A stretch of DNA of 64,000 nucleotides from an uncultured Propionivibrio sp. (GCF_963666255.1 NZ_OY762656.1:2020695-2084694); one strand, 5' to 3'; shown: positions 27,588 through 39,351, counted from the first letter of the stretch. Notes: generated by a model from the sequence alone, not told the origin. A program made the numbers and translations.

Positions 27588-28826
27588 TCAGGCGCGATTG
27601 CCAAATGCATAGCTTTCCCAGTCCTGCATCAGTTGCCGCCGCTTATCAAACAGATCGCCACGGCGATAGGCAGCTTCCACCTTGTTGCTGATCGTGTGGG
27701 CCAATGCCATTTCGGCAACTTCGTTCGAGTAATCGGTTTGCTCCGCACACCAGTCCCGGAATGTGGAGCGGAATCCATGCGGGACAGCCGGAACCTCCAT
27801 GCGGCGGAGAACAGCGGCCAAGGTCATATCGGAGAGAGGCGAGCCTTTGGCACTTCCCGACTTCGGCTGATGTGAACTGGGAAAGACAAACTCGCAGAAG
27901 GCCGTCTTCTCCAAGTCGGTAATGATCTGCAACGCCTTCGGTGAAAGCGGAACCCGGTGTTCCTTCTTGGCTTTCATACGACTGGCGGGCACGGTCCAGA
28001 TACCACTTTCCAGATCGAACTCCTCCCAAGTGGCACCGCGTACCTCGCCTGAGCGGCAGGCAGTCAGGATGGCAAATTCCAACGCCCGGGCACCCATGCC
28101 GTGCTGCTTCGCAAGTTGCAGCATGAATGCCGGCAACTCCGAATACGGCAGTGCGCGATGGTGATCGACCTTGGCGATTTTCCCGGGGGCAGGGAGTATC
28201 TTGTCGAGCAACCCCTTCCAGCGGGCCGGGTTGGATTCGACCCGGTATTCTTTGGCGATCGCCCAATCAATGATCGACTCGATCCGTCCTCTCAGGCGCG
28301 ATGCGGTTTCCGTTTTGGTGTGCCAGATCGGCTCCAGTACGGATAGAACGTCTGCCAAGTTAATATCCTTGACCGGCAGTTGCCCGAGTTTGGGGGCAAC
28401 ATACGTCTCGATGGTGTTTCGCCATTGCTGCGCGTGCTTGTCGTTCTGCCACGTCGATTCTTGGCTATCAATATATCGACGTGCTGCCTCCTTAAATGTG
28501 ACAGCAGCGGCAACTTCGGCAATCAGCTTGCGCCGTTCCACTCGGCGTTCGGCAATCGGGTCGATGCCTTGTGCCAACTTGATTCGAGCAATGCGGGCCA
28601 GTTCCTTGGCTTGGGCCAGCGTAACGTCTGGATACCCGCCAAGCCCCATATCCTTGCGAACTCCCGAAACCCGATACCGCAATATCCAGCTTCTAGAACC
28701 TGTTTGCGTTACGTTCAATCCGAGGCCAGTAACACCGCCGACGAAGTTAATGCCCCTCCGAGTAATCCGAGATACCGCCAGCGCGCCCAGTTCCTTTCTA
28801 TTCGTGCTCCCCATCGCTTTACCCAT
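27588..28826 (-). CDS. P4-type tyrosine integrase of island 2
   Basis: A 412-residue recombinase with the DUF4102-type N-terminal domain (VTGLGLNVTQTGSRSWILRY, then GLGGYPDVTLAQAKELA) and an intact catalytic domain: TACRSGEVRGATW (Arg), HGFRSTFRDW (His, Arg), ALAHTISNKVEAAYRRGD (His, Tyr). I take the ATG at 28826 (MGKAMGSTNRKELGALAVSR); the frame extends to 29051, but the added residues look non-coding. Unlike most P4-type integrases it is not directly beside an attachment core; it sits between the broken gene and the OLD-family cargo. A pair of diverged 57-base repeats lies upstream. Confidence 0.9.
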   Translation of the reverse strand: MGKAMGSTNRKELGALAVSRITRRGINFVGGVTGLGLNVTQTGSRSWILRYRVSGVRKDMGLGGYPDVTLAQAKELARIARIKLAQGIDPIAERRVERRKLIAEVAAAVTFKEAARRYIDSQESTWQNDKHAQQWRNTIETYVAPKLGQLPVKDINLADVLSVLEPIWHTKTETASRLRGRIESIIDWAIAKEYRVESNPARWKGLLDKILPAPGKIAKVDHHRALPYSELPAFMLQLAKQHGMGARALEFAILTACRSGEVRGATWEEFDLESGIWTVPASRMKAKKEHRVPLSPKALQIITDLEKTAFCEFVFPSSHQPKSGSAKGSPLSDMTLAAVLRRMEVPAVPHGFRSTFRDWCAEQTDYSNEVAEMALAHTISNKVEAAYRRGDLFDKRRQLMQDWESYAFGNRA

Positions 28827-28976
28827 CCACGTTGTACGAGATTGAAATTTTTCCGTGGCGAGGGAAAGGCGGGGGCGCTGAGCAAACTCTGAGCACACAG
28901 CCTTCGTCGCGCAAGAAAATTTCGATGGGCTCTTGTCGTTGTTGGCGCTATTTGCTTGCAGCCACTTCCAAGGCCC

Positions 28977-29033
28977 GTGTACTAGTAAACGTGGCAGGAC
29001 CGGTCTACAACGCCCTCGTGGTGAAAATATTTT
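28977..29033 (+). repeat. Diverged 57-base direct repeat, copy A
   Basis: It aligns without gaps to 29111-29167 with 44 of 57 bases the same by eye. It starts GTGTACTAGTAA and ends GTGAAAATATTTT. It lies upstream of the integrase. Translations of the two copies in their own frames are also similar (GPVYNALVVKI versus GAAYRAFEVKI), so these may be remnants of a duplicated coding segment instead of regulatory sites. Confidence 0.5.
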
Positions 29034-29110
29034 TCGGACGGCTCCAATCAACGTTGGGAGTTCCGGCTATAAGGCTCTGTACGGTACCTGGAGCACGAGA
29101 CTATTTGCCT

Positions 29111-29167
29111 GTGTACCAGTAACCGGGCGAGGGGCGGCCTACAGAGCCTTCGAGGTGAAAATACTTT
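29111..29167 (+). repeat. Diverged 57-base direct repeat, copy B
   Basis: Partner of 28977-29033. It starts GTGTACCAGTAA and ends GTGAAAATACTTT. The spacing between copy starts is 134 bases. Confidence 0.5.
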
Positions 29168-29326
29168 AAGGAATAGCTGAGGTGGTAATTTTGCAGCAAC
29201 CCTTGCGGAGCGTTCCCCGACGTTTGGTTATGTCGGTAAGTTGCCGTTTTTCTGGTCGTCTATTCGGCCTGCTTTTGCAAATTTGGAGTTGTAGAAAGGA
29301 TGCATTCGGGCCGACCGGTGTGTTAA

Positions 29327-29348
29327 ATCGCGAATATTTTCTCGCGAT
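29327..29348. promoter_or_regulatory. Inverted repeat upstream of the OLD-family gene
   Basis: ATCGCGA (29327-29333) and TCGCGAT (29342-29348) flank eight AT-rich bases, 54 bases before the start codon. The position suits an operator that keeps a toxic nuclease gene silent. Confidence 0.35.
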
Positions 29349-29401
29349 CTAAATGTTCTTGGAATAATATCCCGTGAGACTATATTTCTTGGCAGAGAGC
29401 G

Positions 29402-31090
29402 ATGTTGAACAGCATAAGTATCCAGAAATTCAAAGGAATTTCGGCTATCGATCTTTCCTTGGGCCGAGTCAATGTGATTATTGGTGGGAATAACGCAGGT
29501 AAGAGCTCAATCTTGCAAGCGATTCAGTTTGCCGTTTCGATAGCTCAGACAACGAGTACTCAAAACACGCGCTGGTCCGGTGATCGTATGCCTTCGTCGT
29601 TAAGCTCGAACGATCTGATTTATGCCCCGATTCAAGATGTCTATGCTCTTGGACACAACGGTAGTCTCCAAGAGGATCCTGGAGAAGCGATTCAAATTTC
29701 ATTCTCTGCAGATCAGAATCAAGCGAAGGTGATCGCCAGAAAAGGGCGGAATAAGAACATTGTTGTTGCAATTGAAGGGAAAGTGTTAGGCGATGAATTA
29801 CGCAGCCTCGAACAACCTTTCTGCATGATCGTTCCCGGATTGTCGGGAATTCCTGCACAGGAGTTTTACAGAACTCCTTCCGTTGTTACGAAGCTAGCAG
29901 CAAGAGGAGACTCAAATTCCGTTTTTCGTAACATTCTCTTACAGCTAAGTCGGCGAGCAGCCGACTGGCATCGATTTATTGAACTGCTTCAGGAAATATG
30001 CCCTGGTGTTGAGATTGAAATTGTATTTGATGAGAACACTGACGAATCAGTCTCTGTTTCCGTTACTGAGGCCGGTCGGACACTTCCTATTGATGCGTCG
30101 GGTACCGGAGTGCTTCAAGCGATACAAATTCTTTCCTACATTTTGCTATTTAAACCGAAGCTACTTATTCTTGATGAACCAGATAGCCATCTGCACCCTA
30201 ATAATCAAAGAAAATTGATAGAGATTCTCTTAAGGGCACAAGCGGAAAATTCCTCTCAAATAATTATTTCAACGCATAGTAAATACATTGTTGATGAATT
30301 ATTAGGAGACGCCACGGTGTTTTGGGTCAACAAAGGTTCGCTTGTTCAGAAAATTGATACTGACGAGGAGGCTTACGTAGTAAGGTCACTAATGGAAATC
30401 GGGGCTCTATCCGAAGGGGAAAACCTTGGAGTTGGGGAAGCCAGAGCTACCGTTATAACGGAAGACAAAGATGGCGCATACATTAATCTGTTGCTCGAGG
30501 CGAATGGGTGGTGCCTCGATGACATCGAGATATGGCCATATCAAGGGTGCTCGAACATATCGGTCGCCAATGCCCTTATAAAATACATCCGACAAAAGCG
30601 TCCTCAGCAACCAATTGTCCTTCATCGGGATAGGGATTTTCTGGAGAATGCTGAACTCGACGAATATATTTCTAAGGTCTGTGATGGCCAGACTAAGATG
30701 TTTATTCCCGACGGAAACGATCTTGAGGCCTATTTCTTAAAGTTGCAGCATTTTTTGACCGTATATCCAGAATTCGATGAAGCCTACTATCACCAACTAA
30801 TTGACGAGGCGATTTCACGACGCGAACAGGAGTTGAAAATAAAGCTCGTTAATACAAGGATTGATTCAATACGTAAGGCAGGCAACAGACCGAATGAGGG
30901 GCAGGTTGCCATCGAATACGCTGATAAATTTGCAAGTGACAAAATTCGTTATTCTCATGGGAAAATTTTGCTACGTGCTGTCAATGAGTTGCTCCGCGAG
31001 CGCACAGGGGTAAATTCGAAGCTCGTTACTGTATCGGACAAACTAGGTATAGATGTTTTTCTCAATTTGAAAGCTGAACTTTGGCCATAG
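29402..31090 (+). CDS. OLD-family ATP-dependent endonuclease (ABC-type ATPase plus TOPRIM), probable anti-phage protein
   Basis: A 562-residue protein. The N-terminal ABC/SMC-like ATPase has Walker A GGNNAGKSS (28-36), Walker B LLILDEPDSHLHP near 254 and the downstream ISTHSKYIVDEL. A TOPRIM-like domain follows, with a candidate acidic residue in VITEDKDG (about 352) and the DxD pair in LHRDRDF (about 407). OLD proteins are DNA nucleases, many of them stand-alone or toxin-like defence factors. The gene is clearly more AT-rich than its surroundings and uses codons unlike the chromosome, indicating recent transfer. No UvrD-like helicase partner (as in Gabija) follows, so it appears to act alone. 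Confidence 0.85.
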   Translation: MLNSISIQKFKGISAIDLSLGRVNVIIGGNNAGKSSILQAIQFAVSIAQTTSTQNTRWSGDRMPSSLSSNDLIYAPIQDVYALGHNGSLQEDPGEAIQISFSADQNQAKVIARKGRNKNIVVAIEGKVLGDELRSLEQPFCMIVPGLSGIPAQEFYRTPSVVTKLAARGDSNSVFRNILLQLSRRAADWHRFIELLQEICPGVEIEIVFDENTDESVSVSVTEAGRTLPIDASGTGVLQAIQILSYILLFKPKLLILDEPDSHLHPNNQRKLIEILLRAQAENSSQIIISTHSKYIVDELLGDATVFWVNKGSLVQKIDTDEEAYVVRSLMEIGALSEGENLGVGEARATVITEDKDGAYINLLLEANGWCLDDIEIWPYQGCSNISVANALIKYIRQKRPQQPIVLHRDRDFLENAELDEYISKVCDGQTKMFIPDGNDLEAYFLKLQHFLTVYPEFDEAYYHQLIDEAISRREQELKIKLVNTRIDSIRKAGNRPNEGQVAIEYADKFASDKIRYSHGKILLRAVNELLRERTGVNSKLVTVSDKLGIDVFLNLKAELWP

Positions 31091-31133
31091 AAATTCCGCG
31101 ATCTTATGACGAATTCTGGTCAATATATTCTCA

Positions 31134-31155
31134 ACCCATCAACAGACCCATCATT
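31134..31155 (+). repeat. Arm-type direct repeats inside island 2, right
   Basis: Two ACCCATCA units separated by ACAG, then TT. This matches 27031-27052 except for two bases in the spacer and lies 119 bases before attachment core 2. Confidence 0.5.
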
Positions 31156-31274
31156 AGAGGCGACACGTTGTGAGATGCTATTTGACTGAGTGATGATTCC
31201 ATCGCTAATGAGCGGCACTTCAGACTGGGGCTGTTGAGGTTGAGAGAGATGTCGTGAGAGGTAGATACAGTGGC

Positions 31275-31289
31275 CGCTCTCTCCGCCAG
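31275..31289 (+). repeat. Attachment core, copy 2: right boundary of the islands with the chromosome
   Basis: An exact second copy of CGCTCTCTCCGCCAG. Chromosomal sequence with high GC content and housekeeping genes begins after it. Confidence 0.8.
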
Positions 31290-31299
31290 TTATCACGGT

Positions 31300-31326
31300 A
31301 AAAAGCGCCTTTCAGGGCGCTTTTTT
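31300..31326 (+). terminator. Intrinsic terminator downstream of attachment core 2
   Basis: GCGCC (31305-31309) pairs with GGCGC (31316-31320), extended by an A-run before and TTTTTT after. It is probably the original terminator of the tRNA-Ser gene, displaced from it by the islands. Confidence 0.75.
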
Positions 31327-31519
31327 GCTATATCCCCCCAGGAAACCAAATAGCGATTGAGGGCGACGTGCCTCACTCTCTCCTGGCAGGTGATGATCAA
31401 GGCGGCGTTCAATGTGCTCAAATTGCAGCGAACTCTGCCTGACAGCGCAAAGGCAACGTTTTACGTTGTCACTCCGGTGCCGGATAATGTCGCGTTGAAC
31501 AACAACCGCAGAGATCTAC

Positions 31520-32164
31520 ATGGCAAAGCGAGCGACCCCACCGATCACCCTTCCCGAATATGAGCGGCTGTTTCGAACGATTCATGCTGTTGTGGCGAAT
31601 GAGAAAGGCGATCCAACCGAAGCTTGCCTGTTCTTTGCCGTGGCCGGAGCCTATCTGCTCAAGCGGCATCACAAGCTCAGCTCGGCCTGTCCGCTTGCTG
31701 GCGTTGCCGGCTATAACCTGAGGACGGAAACAAACTTCGCGCTTGTCTTTGGCAAATCCGAGGGCGATTTGCTCGTTGCCGATGCTGATCACTTCCACTG
31801 TTGGATTGAAGTTGATGGCTGGGTGGTCGACCTGATGGCCCCGCTATTTGACGAAATGGCGCCGGCGGATCGCAAAGGAAGCACGATTCCCCGGTTCATG
31901 TTCCAAAAGCCGGTGATTACGGAGGCGAATGCGGTGAATCTCGACACCCCCGGTGCGTATTTGCATCGTCCGAATGACCGGCTAACGACAGAACTGATGA
32001 AGGGTTTTACCGACAAACCTGGCTATTTCGACCTCGTCCAGATTTGTGACCAGTGGTATGCCCGGCCGCCGAAGAAGATCGCCCAGAGTATCGGTATTGC
32101 CGATCAAACAGGAGAAGCCAAACAGGTGCCTTTGTCGATGATTCGTCTCGAAGGTGCGTGGTAA
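31520..32164 (+). CDS. DUF2026 family protein
   Basis: A 214-residue soluble protein with conserved blocks TEACLFFAVAGAYLL (about 35-49), DHFHCWIEVDGWVVDLMAP (about 92-110) and a C-terminal KPGYFDLVQICDQWY. A Cys in the first block and a His/Cys plus Asp in the second give a papain- or transglutaminase-like spacing, but no activity is assigned. The block pattern is that of DUF2026 as I recall it. It is the first gene on the chromosomal side of the island boundary and stands alone, followed by a metallophosphoesterase gene on the same strand 150 bases later. A protease-like role would be speculation. Confidence 0.55.
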   Translation: MAKRATPPITLPEYERLFRTIHAVVANEKGDPTEACLFFAVAGAYLLKRHHKLSSACPLAGVAGYNLRTETNFALVFGKSEGDLLVADADHFHCWIEVDGWVVDLMAPLFDEMAPADRKGSTIPRFMFQKPVITEANAVNLDTPGAYLHRPNDRLTTELMKGFTDKPGYFDLVQICDQWYARPPKKIAQSIGIADQTGEAKQVPLSMIRLEGAW

Positions 32165-32314
32165 TGGGCCTGAAGTCATAGACGAACAGGTGTATGAAGC
32201 AAGCGGCAATGGGGAGATCGCGGAAGGTCTCTGTTGGGACGGAACTTTCCCTCTGGATCCGTACCGAAACGATTCCTGCCGCAACCGTTCGTACCGAGAC
32301 AAAGTTCTCCCACC

Positions 32315-33487
32315 ATGCCCAACTCAGAAGACAATCGATCCCCGGCGAGCCCCGCCGCGCTGCCGGGACGCTTGCGTCGCGTCCTCTGGCGCTTCGTGCC
32401 ATTCATCGCGATCCTGCATGCCTATATTGGTTGGCGGCTGTTGCCCGACCTCGGTCTCTCCTCGCTCGGCGTGACACTCGCGGTTCTCATGCTGGTGACA
32501 TCGACCTGCCTGGTGCCGCTTGCGTTGCTTGGAAGATTCATCGCTGCCAGCCAGGCCGTGGCCGATCGGCTGAGCTGGCTGGGGGGATTGGCGATGGGGG
32601 CGTTCTCCTCGCTGCTTGTGCTGACCATGCTCCGCGATGTCGTCCGGCTGTTCGCCGATGCGCCGTCATTGGGCGCACCAACCGCCTATGCGGTGGTCGG
32701 GCTGGCCGGCGCCTTTTCGCTGCTTGGCTATGTCAATGCACGGCGGCTGGCGCGCGTGGTCAATGTCGATATCCCGCTGCACAACCTGCCGCAGGCGCTG
32801 GCAGGTTTTACCATCGTTCAGCTGAGTGATATCCACGTCGGACCGACAATAAAGCGCGACTACGTCCAGGCGATCGTCGACCGGGTCAATCAGCTCGACG
32901 CCGATCTCGTGGCCATCACCGGCGATGTGGTCGACGGCAGTGTCGAGCAGTTGCATGCCGATACCGCGCCGCTCGGCAATTTACGCAGTCGGCATGGCAG
33001 CTATGTGGTGACCGGCAACCATGAATACTATTCCGGCGCGGCGGACTGGATCGCCGAGTTCGAGCGCATCGGCCTGTGCGGACTGCATAATCGCCACGTC
33101 GTGATCGAACATGACGGCGCGCGCTTCATCCTGGCCGGGGTGACCGACTATTCGGCCGGCGCGTTCGATCCGGCCCAGGCCAGCAATCCGGGTGCCGCGC
33201 TGGCGGGCTGTCCGCCAGCGCTCCCGCGCATCCTGCTCGCTCACCAGCCACGTTCGGCGATTGCCGCTGCCTCCGCGGGCTTCGACCTGCAACTGTCCGG
33301 CCATACCCACGGCGGCCAGTTCTGGCCCTGGAATTTCTTCGTGCCGCTGCAGCAACCGTTTACCGCAGGCCTGCATCGAATCGGCCGGTTGGCGGTATAT
33401 ACCAGCCGTGGGACAGGGTACTGGGGCCCCCCAAAACGTTTCGGCGCGCCTTCGGAGATTACCGTGCTGCGCCTGGTGCCCGCATGA
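32315..33487 (+). CDS. Membrane-anchored calcineurin-like metallophosphoesterase (YaeI type)
   Basis: A 390-residue protein with about four N-terminal membrane helices (residues about 20-155) followed by a calcineurin-like domain. Metal-binding motifs appear in order: QLSDIHVG, ITGDVVDG, TGNHEYY, LLAHQP and SGHTHGGQFWPW. This architecture is typical of YaeI/YkuE-type enzymes that hydrolyse lipid-linked or other phosphoesters at the membrane; the substrate is not predictable here. The ATG at 32315 (MPNSEDN) gives a sensible N-terminus; a longer frame from 32234 looks non-coding. It faces the convergent fecR-like gene across a 66-base gap. Confidence 0.85.
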   Translation: MPNSEDNRSPASPAALPGRLRRVLWRFVPFIAILHAYIGWRLLPDLGLSSLGVTLAVLMLVTSTCLVPLALLGRFIAASQAVADRLSWLGGLAMGAFSSLLVLTMLRDVVRLFADAPSLGAPTAYAVVGLAGAFSLLGYVNARRLARVVNVDIPLHNLPQALAGFTIVQLSDIHVGPTIKRDYVQAIVDRVNQLDADLVAITGDVVDGSVEQLHADTAPLGNLRSRHGSYVVTGNHEYYSGAADWIAEFERIGLCGLHNRHVVIEHDGARFILAGVTDYSAGAFDPAQASNPGAALAGCPPALPRILLAHQPRSAIAAASAGFDLQLSGHTHGGQFWPWNFFVPLQQPFTAGLHRIGRLAVYTSRGTGYWGPPKRFGAPSEITVLRLVPA

Positions 33488-33553
33488 AAAAGTCACGGTG
33501 CCCGATCGGTCGGGCAGCATGATCCGGCAAGCAGCTTCGGATCGTCGCCAGTC

Positions 33554-34207
33554 TCAATAGGGTTCGCTCTTGAAGGGGGGCGTTCGGCCAACCAGGCTTT
33601 CCAGCAGCGCGAGTTCGGCATCGCTATGGTTGATGACTTCCGCCGGCACCATGGAGGTGGGCATCGCCGGGTTGGCGTTGATGTAGATCGGATGGTCATG
33701 ATGCCGGGTGCGAAGCGTCTCGCGCTCCTGTGGCGCCGCGGTCGGAACGATCTCCGCTTCGCCGTAGCACAGGCAGAAATAGGTGTGACCGGGGGATTCT
33801 TCGATGTAGCAGCCGGTGCCGCGAATGCCGATGATGGCCGTCGATGCCATGATGCTTTTCTGGCCGCGGCCAAATACCGAGAGGATTTTTCCGGTAACGA
33901 TGCGCATGAACGTCGCCGCCGATGCCGCGCCAAAGCGCACGACAGAGGTGTCGCGCAAGAGGAATGCATCCTGCCCCATGACAAAGATCGCTTCCGATCC
34001 GGGGCCGGTGACAATCTCGTCGCCCGCCTGGATCGGTTGTCCTGTGCGTGCCGGCGAGCCGTTGACGCTGACGTCGCCGACCATTCGGCGGATGCCCTGA
34101 ATAACCGGCGTGTCGCTGGCGGCAAATCCTGATGGGATAAACGGGGAAAGTGCGGCAGCTGCGCCGGCGCGTAACCAGATCCGTCGAGGCTTGGCGTGTG
34201 AATCCAT
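33554..34207 (-). CDS. Exported FecR-domain protein
   Basis: A 217-residue protein with an N-terminal RRIWLRAGAAAALSPFIPSG segment that resembles a Tat or Sec signal. A FecR-like beta domain follows: IRRMVGDVSVNG, then AGDEIVTGPGSEAIFVMGQD, and STAIIGIRGTGCY. Stand-alone FecR proteins of this type are periplasmic and differ from anti-sigma FecR, which needs a transmembrane helix and a sigma partner; neither is present. A short HHDHPIY segment may bind metal. Function in this strain is unknown. It lies downstream of minE on the same strand, separated by a strong terminator. Confidence 0.7.
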   Translation of the reverse strand: MDSHAKPRRIWLRAGAAAALSPFIPSGFAASDTPVIQGIRRMVGDVSVNGSPARTGQPIQAGDEIVTGPGSEAIFVMGQDAFLLRDTSVVRFGAASAATFMRIVTGKILSVFGRGQKSIMASTAIIGIRGTGCYIEESPGHTYFCLCYGEAEIVPTAAPQERETLRTRHHDHPIYINANPAMPTSMVPAEVINHSDAELALLESLVGRTPPFKSEPY

Positions 34208-34354
34208 GGCAGAGGGGGCTCCGGTGGATGCTTCGGCGTCTTCAACTGCGCGCCCCGGAGGATCAATTGCCGGGGTGGCGGATTGCCGAATCTCGCTGGG
34301 ATTCTACGTCAGAGCGTCTTCGCGGTCGCGTCCCGCAGCAGGAGTCTGTAAACA

Positions 34355-34381
34355 AAAACAGATGCACATGGCATCTGTTTT
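34355..34381 (-). terminator. Intrinsic terminator of minCDE
   Basis: Eleven pairs, AAAACAGATGC (34355-34365) with GCATCTGTTTT (34371-34381). On the minus strand it runs into TTTTTGTTT. It sits 53 bases past minE. Confidence 0.8.
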
Positions 34382-34433
34382 CCTGTTTCTGCTTGCCGGC
34401 ACCGAAACGTCGGGGCTGATTGCCTGAAGACGC

Positions 34434-34700
34434 TCAGTGCTGGCCACCTGCTTCCGGCAGCACGATATTGACTTCCAGCACTTCATAGTTGCCCTGCTTT
34501 TCCAGCGCGACCTTGATGTCGTCGGGATTGACAGCGACATACTTGGAAATGACGGCGATCAGTTCCTTTTGCAGGTCCGGCAGGAAATCCTGTTGGCTGG
34601 TCTGCCCGTTGCGCTCATGGGCGATGATCAGTTGCAGGCGTTCCTTGGCAACGCTCGCGGTTTTCGGCTTGTTGCCGAAGAGGAGGGAAAGCAATGACAT
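34434..34700 (-). CDS. minE: Cell division topological specificity factor MinE
   Basis: An 88-residue protein with the MinD-binding N-terminal region ([20 protein letters not shown]) and the dimerising domain ([20 protein letters not shown]). MinE stimulates the MinD ATPase at the membrane, producing the pole-to-pole oscillation that keeps division at midcell. The length is normal. It starts two bases after the minD stop and ends the minCDE operon just ahead of a strong terminator. Identification is secure. Confidence 0.97.
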   Translation of the reverse strand: MSLLSLLFGNKPKTASVAKERLQLIIAHERNGQTSQQDFLPDLQKELIAVISKYVAVNPDDIKVALEKQGNYEVLEVNIVLPEAGGQH

Positions 34701-34702
34701 GC

Positions 34703-35527
34703 TTATTTCCCTCCAAAAATTCTCTTGAGCAGGCCGGGTTTTTCGTAGTCGACGAAGCGCAAGGGCTTGTCTTCCTTGCCAAGGAAACGGTCGACGATGT
34801 CGAAGTAGGCGTCCGAAACGTCGCTGCCCTTCAGGTGGATCGCCGGTGCCCCCTGGTTCGAGGACTGCAGCACCAGTTCCGATTCGGGCACGACGCCGAT
34901 GATCTTCACCCGCAGGATCTCGTGGATGTCCTTGAATGACAACATTTCGCCGTCCTCGACACGCTTGGGCGAGTAGCGGGTAATCAGCAGGTGTTCCTTG
35001 ACCGGTTCGCCGCCCGCGATGGCGCGCCGCGACTTGGCCTGGATGATGCCGAGGATGCGGTCGGAATCGCGCACCGACGAGACTTCCGGGTTGGTGACGA
35101 TCAGGGCTTCGTCGGCGAAGGTCAGCGCCATGATCGCGCCGTGCTCGATGCCCGCCGGCGAGTCGCAGACGATGTAGTCGAAGCCCATGTGCTCAAGCTC
35201 CTTGAGCACTTTTTCGACGCCTTCTTCGGTCAGCGCATCCTTGTCGCGCGTCTGCGAGGCCGGCAGCACGTACAGATTGTCGTTGCCGCAGTGCTTGTCC
35301 TTGATCAGCGCCTGCGACAGCGTCGCTTCGCCGTTGATCACGTTGATCAGGTCATAGACCACCCGACGCTCGCAGCCCATGATCAGGTCGAGATTACGCA
35401 GGCCGACGTCGAAGTCGATCACGGCAGTCTTGAAGCCGCGCAAGGCGAGGCCGGACGAAAAGCTGGCGCTGGTGGTGGTTTTGCCGACGCCACCCTTGCC
35501 GGAAGTAACAACAACGATGCGAGTCAA
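34703..35527 (-). CDS. minD: Septum site-determining ATPase MinD
   Basis: A 274-residue ParA-type ATPase with the deviant Walker [11 protein letters not shown] (residues 11-20), the switch region [10 protein letters not shown], and a C-terminal amphipathic membrane-targeting helix ([10 protein letters not shown]). MinD binds the membrane when ATP-loaded, recruits MinC to block FtsZ rings at the poles, and is released by MinE. The start codon is TTG at 35527, preceded by GGAGAG at good spacing; no in-frame ATG fits the conserved N-terminus [13 protein letters not shown]. The weak start codon may tune MinD level relative to MinC and MinE. Confidence 0.97.
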   Translation of the reverse strand: MTRIVVVTSGKGGVGKTTTSASFSSGLALRGFKTAVIDFDVGLRNLDLIMGCERRVVYDLINVINGEATLSQALIKDKHCGNDNLYVLPASQTRDKDALTEEGVEKVLKELEHMGFDYIVCDSPAGIEHGAIMALTFADEALIVTNPEVSSVRDSDRILGIIQAKSRRAIAGGEPVKEHLLITRYSPKRVEDGEMLSFKDIHEILRVKIIGVVPESELVLQSSNQGAPAIHLKGSDVSDAYFDIVDRFLGKEDKPLRFVDYEKPGLLKRIFGGK

Positions 35528-35606
35528 GGATGTCTCTCCGTTTAAAAGGGCAGGATTTTACCTGTTGCCGGGAATTTCTTCGAATCACCGCCCGGCGGGC
35601 GCGCCG

Positions 35607-36410
35607 TCAATCGGTCGATAGCGCCTCGATGACCAGGCTGGAAGCGCCTTCGGCGCCACCGGCGAGCCGGATCTGCGTCGGCCGTCCGGCGAGTTGTGCG
35701 GGGGCGCCGGCCTCGAAAGTGCGGTAGACGCCGGCGATCGACACCAGTTCGGGTTCAAACCGCGTGGTGAAGATGCGCGCGTCGGTCGCCCCGCTGGCGC
35801 CAGCAAGGGCGCGACCGCGCAGCGGCGCGTAGATGTGGATGCTGCCGTCGGCGATGACCTCGGCGCCGGCATTGACAGCGGCCAGGACCACCAGATCGCC
35901 GCCACGCGCATACACCTGCTGGCCGGAGCGGAGCGGGCGGTCGATGACCAGCGTCGGCACGGACACGGTTTTCACGATCGGGGCGGGCGCTGGCGGCGCC
36001 GGCACGGGTTCGGCTCTGGCGGGTTCAGCCTTGACGGGTTCCGCCTGAACAGGCGCCGCCGGCGCCAGATCTTCGACCGCGCGTGCGGTTCGCTTGAAAG
36101 CGGCGAAACTCGGCAACCCGGCGGCGGCAGCGCTTGCCCGCAGGGCGTCGGGGCCGCCACGTACGCCGATGACGCTGAGTCCATGCGTGCCGAACAGGGC
36201 GCGCAAGGCCGACCAGTCGCCGTCGCCATCCTCGATCGCGTCCAGTTCAAGAACCGCCGCGTCGCCGTCAAAGAAGGCTTCGTCGCCAAACAGCTCGGTG
36301 GCTGCTTTTGCCAGCGACGCCGGCTGCAGCGAGTGCAACGTGACGCTGACGACCGGGAGCGTCGTCCCCTTGAACTCGATCAATGAGCGTTTCTTGTTTG
36401 CGCGTGCCAT
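35607..36410 (-). CDS. minC: Septum site-determining protein MinC
   Basis: A 267-residue FtsZ-ring inhibitor. The N-terminal domain ([20 protein letters not shown]) precedes a long Ala/Pro-rich linker (about residues 125-160) and the C-terminal beta-helix domain, which has [20 protein letters not shown] and a glycine-rich ladder that binds MinD. The linker is longer than in enterobacterial MinC, as in other betaproteobacteria. The ATG at 36410 (MARANKKR) is preferred; the frame extends to 36437. It is the first gene of minCDE, 79 bases before minD. Confidence 0.93.
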   Translation of the reverse strand: MARANKKRSLIEFKGTTLPVVSVTLHSLQPASLAKAATELFGDEAFFDGDAAVLELDAIEDGDGDWSALRALFGTHGLSVIGVRGGPDALRASAAAAGLPSFAAFKRTARAVEDLAPAAPVQAEPVKAEPARAEPVPAPPAPAPIVKTVSVPTLVIDRPLRSGQQVYARGGDLVVLAAVNAGAEVIADGSIHIYAPLRGRALAGASGATDARIFTTRFEPELVSIAGVYRTFEAGAPAQLAGRPTQIRLAGGAEGASSLVIEALSTD

Positions 36411-36579
36411 AAGAGTGCTGCAGAAGCCAAAAGCCAATCCGGAAGGGGGCGAAGTCTAGCGCAGACCGCCGGCCGGCGCAAAAACGCGGTACGCCTGCCG
36501 GCCGCCACGCTGCCGCCTCCGGTCCGCGAAAGGTCAGCAGCGTCGGGCCTTGCCGCTCCGTTGCCCGGCGCCCCGGGGA

Positions 36580-39351
<2,772 letters not shown>

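Larger units (their letters stand above)
26973..31289. mobile_element. Island 2: 4.3-kb integrative element with integrase and OLD-family nuclease cargo
   Basis: It is bounded by identical 15-base tRNA-Ser-derived cores. Just inside each end is a 22-base sequence, at 27031-27052 and 31134-31155, with 20 of 22 bases the same, as expected of arm-type integrase sites. Contents are a frameshifted hypothetical gene, a P4-type integrase and an AT-rich OLD-family gene. The terminator-like hairpins just after each core resemble what normally follows a tRNA gene. Confidence 0.72.

Noticed and set aside
29402-31090. Gabija system (OLD plus UvrD-like helicase)
   Set aside because: No helicase gene follows; the element ends within 200 bases of the nuclease gene.
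31200-31289. Complete tRNA-Ser gene at the second attachment core
   Set aside because: Again only the 3' end matches; no cloverleaf can be drawn from the upstream sequence.
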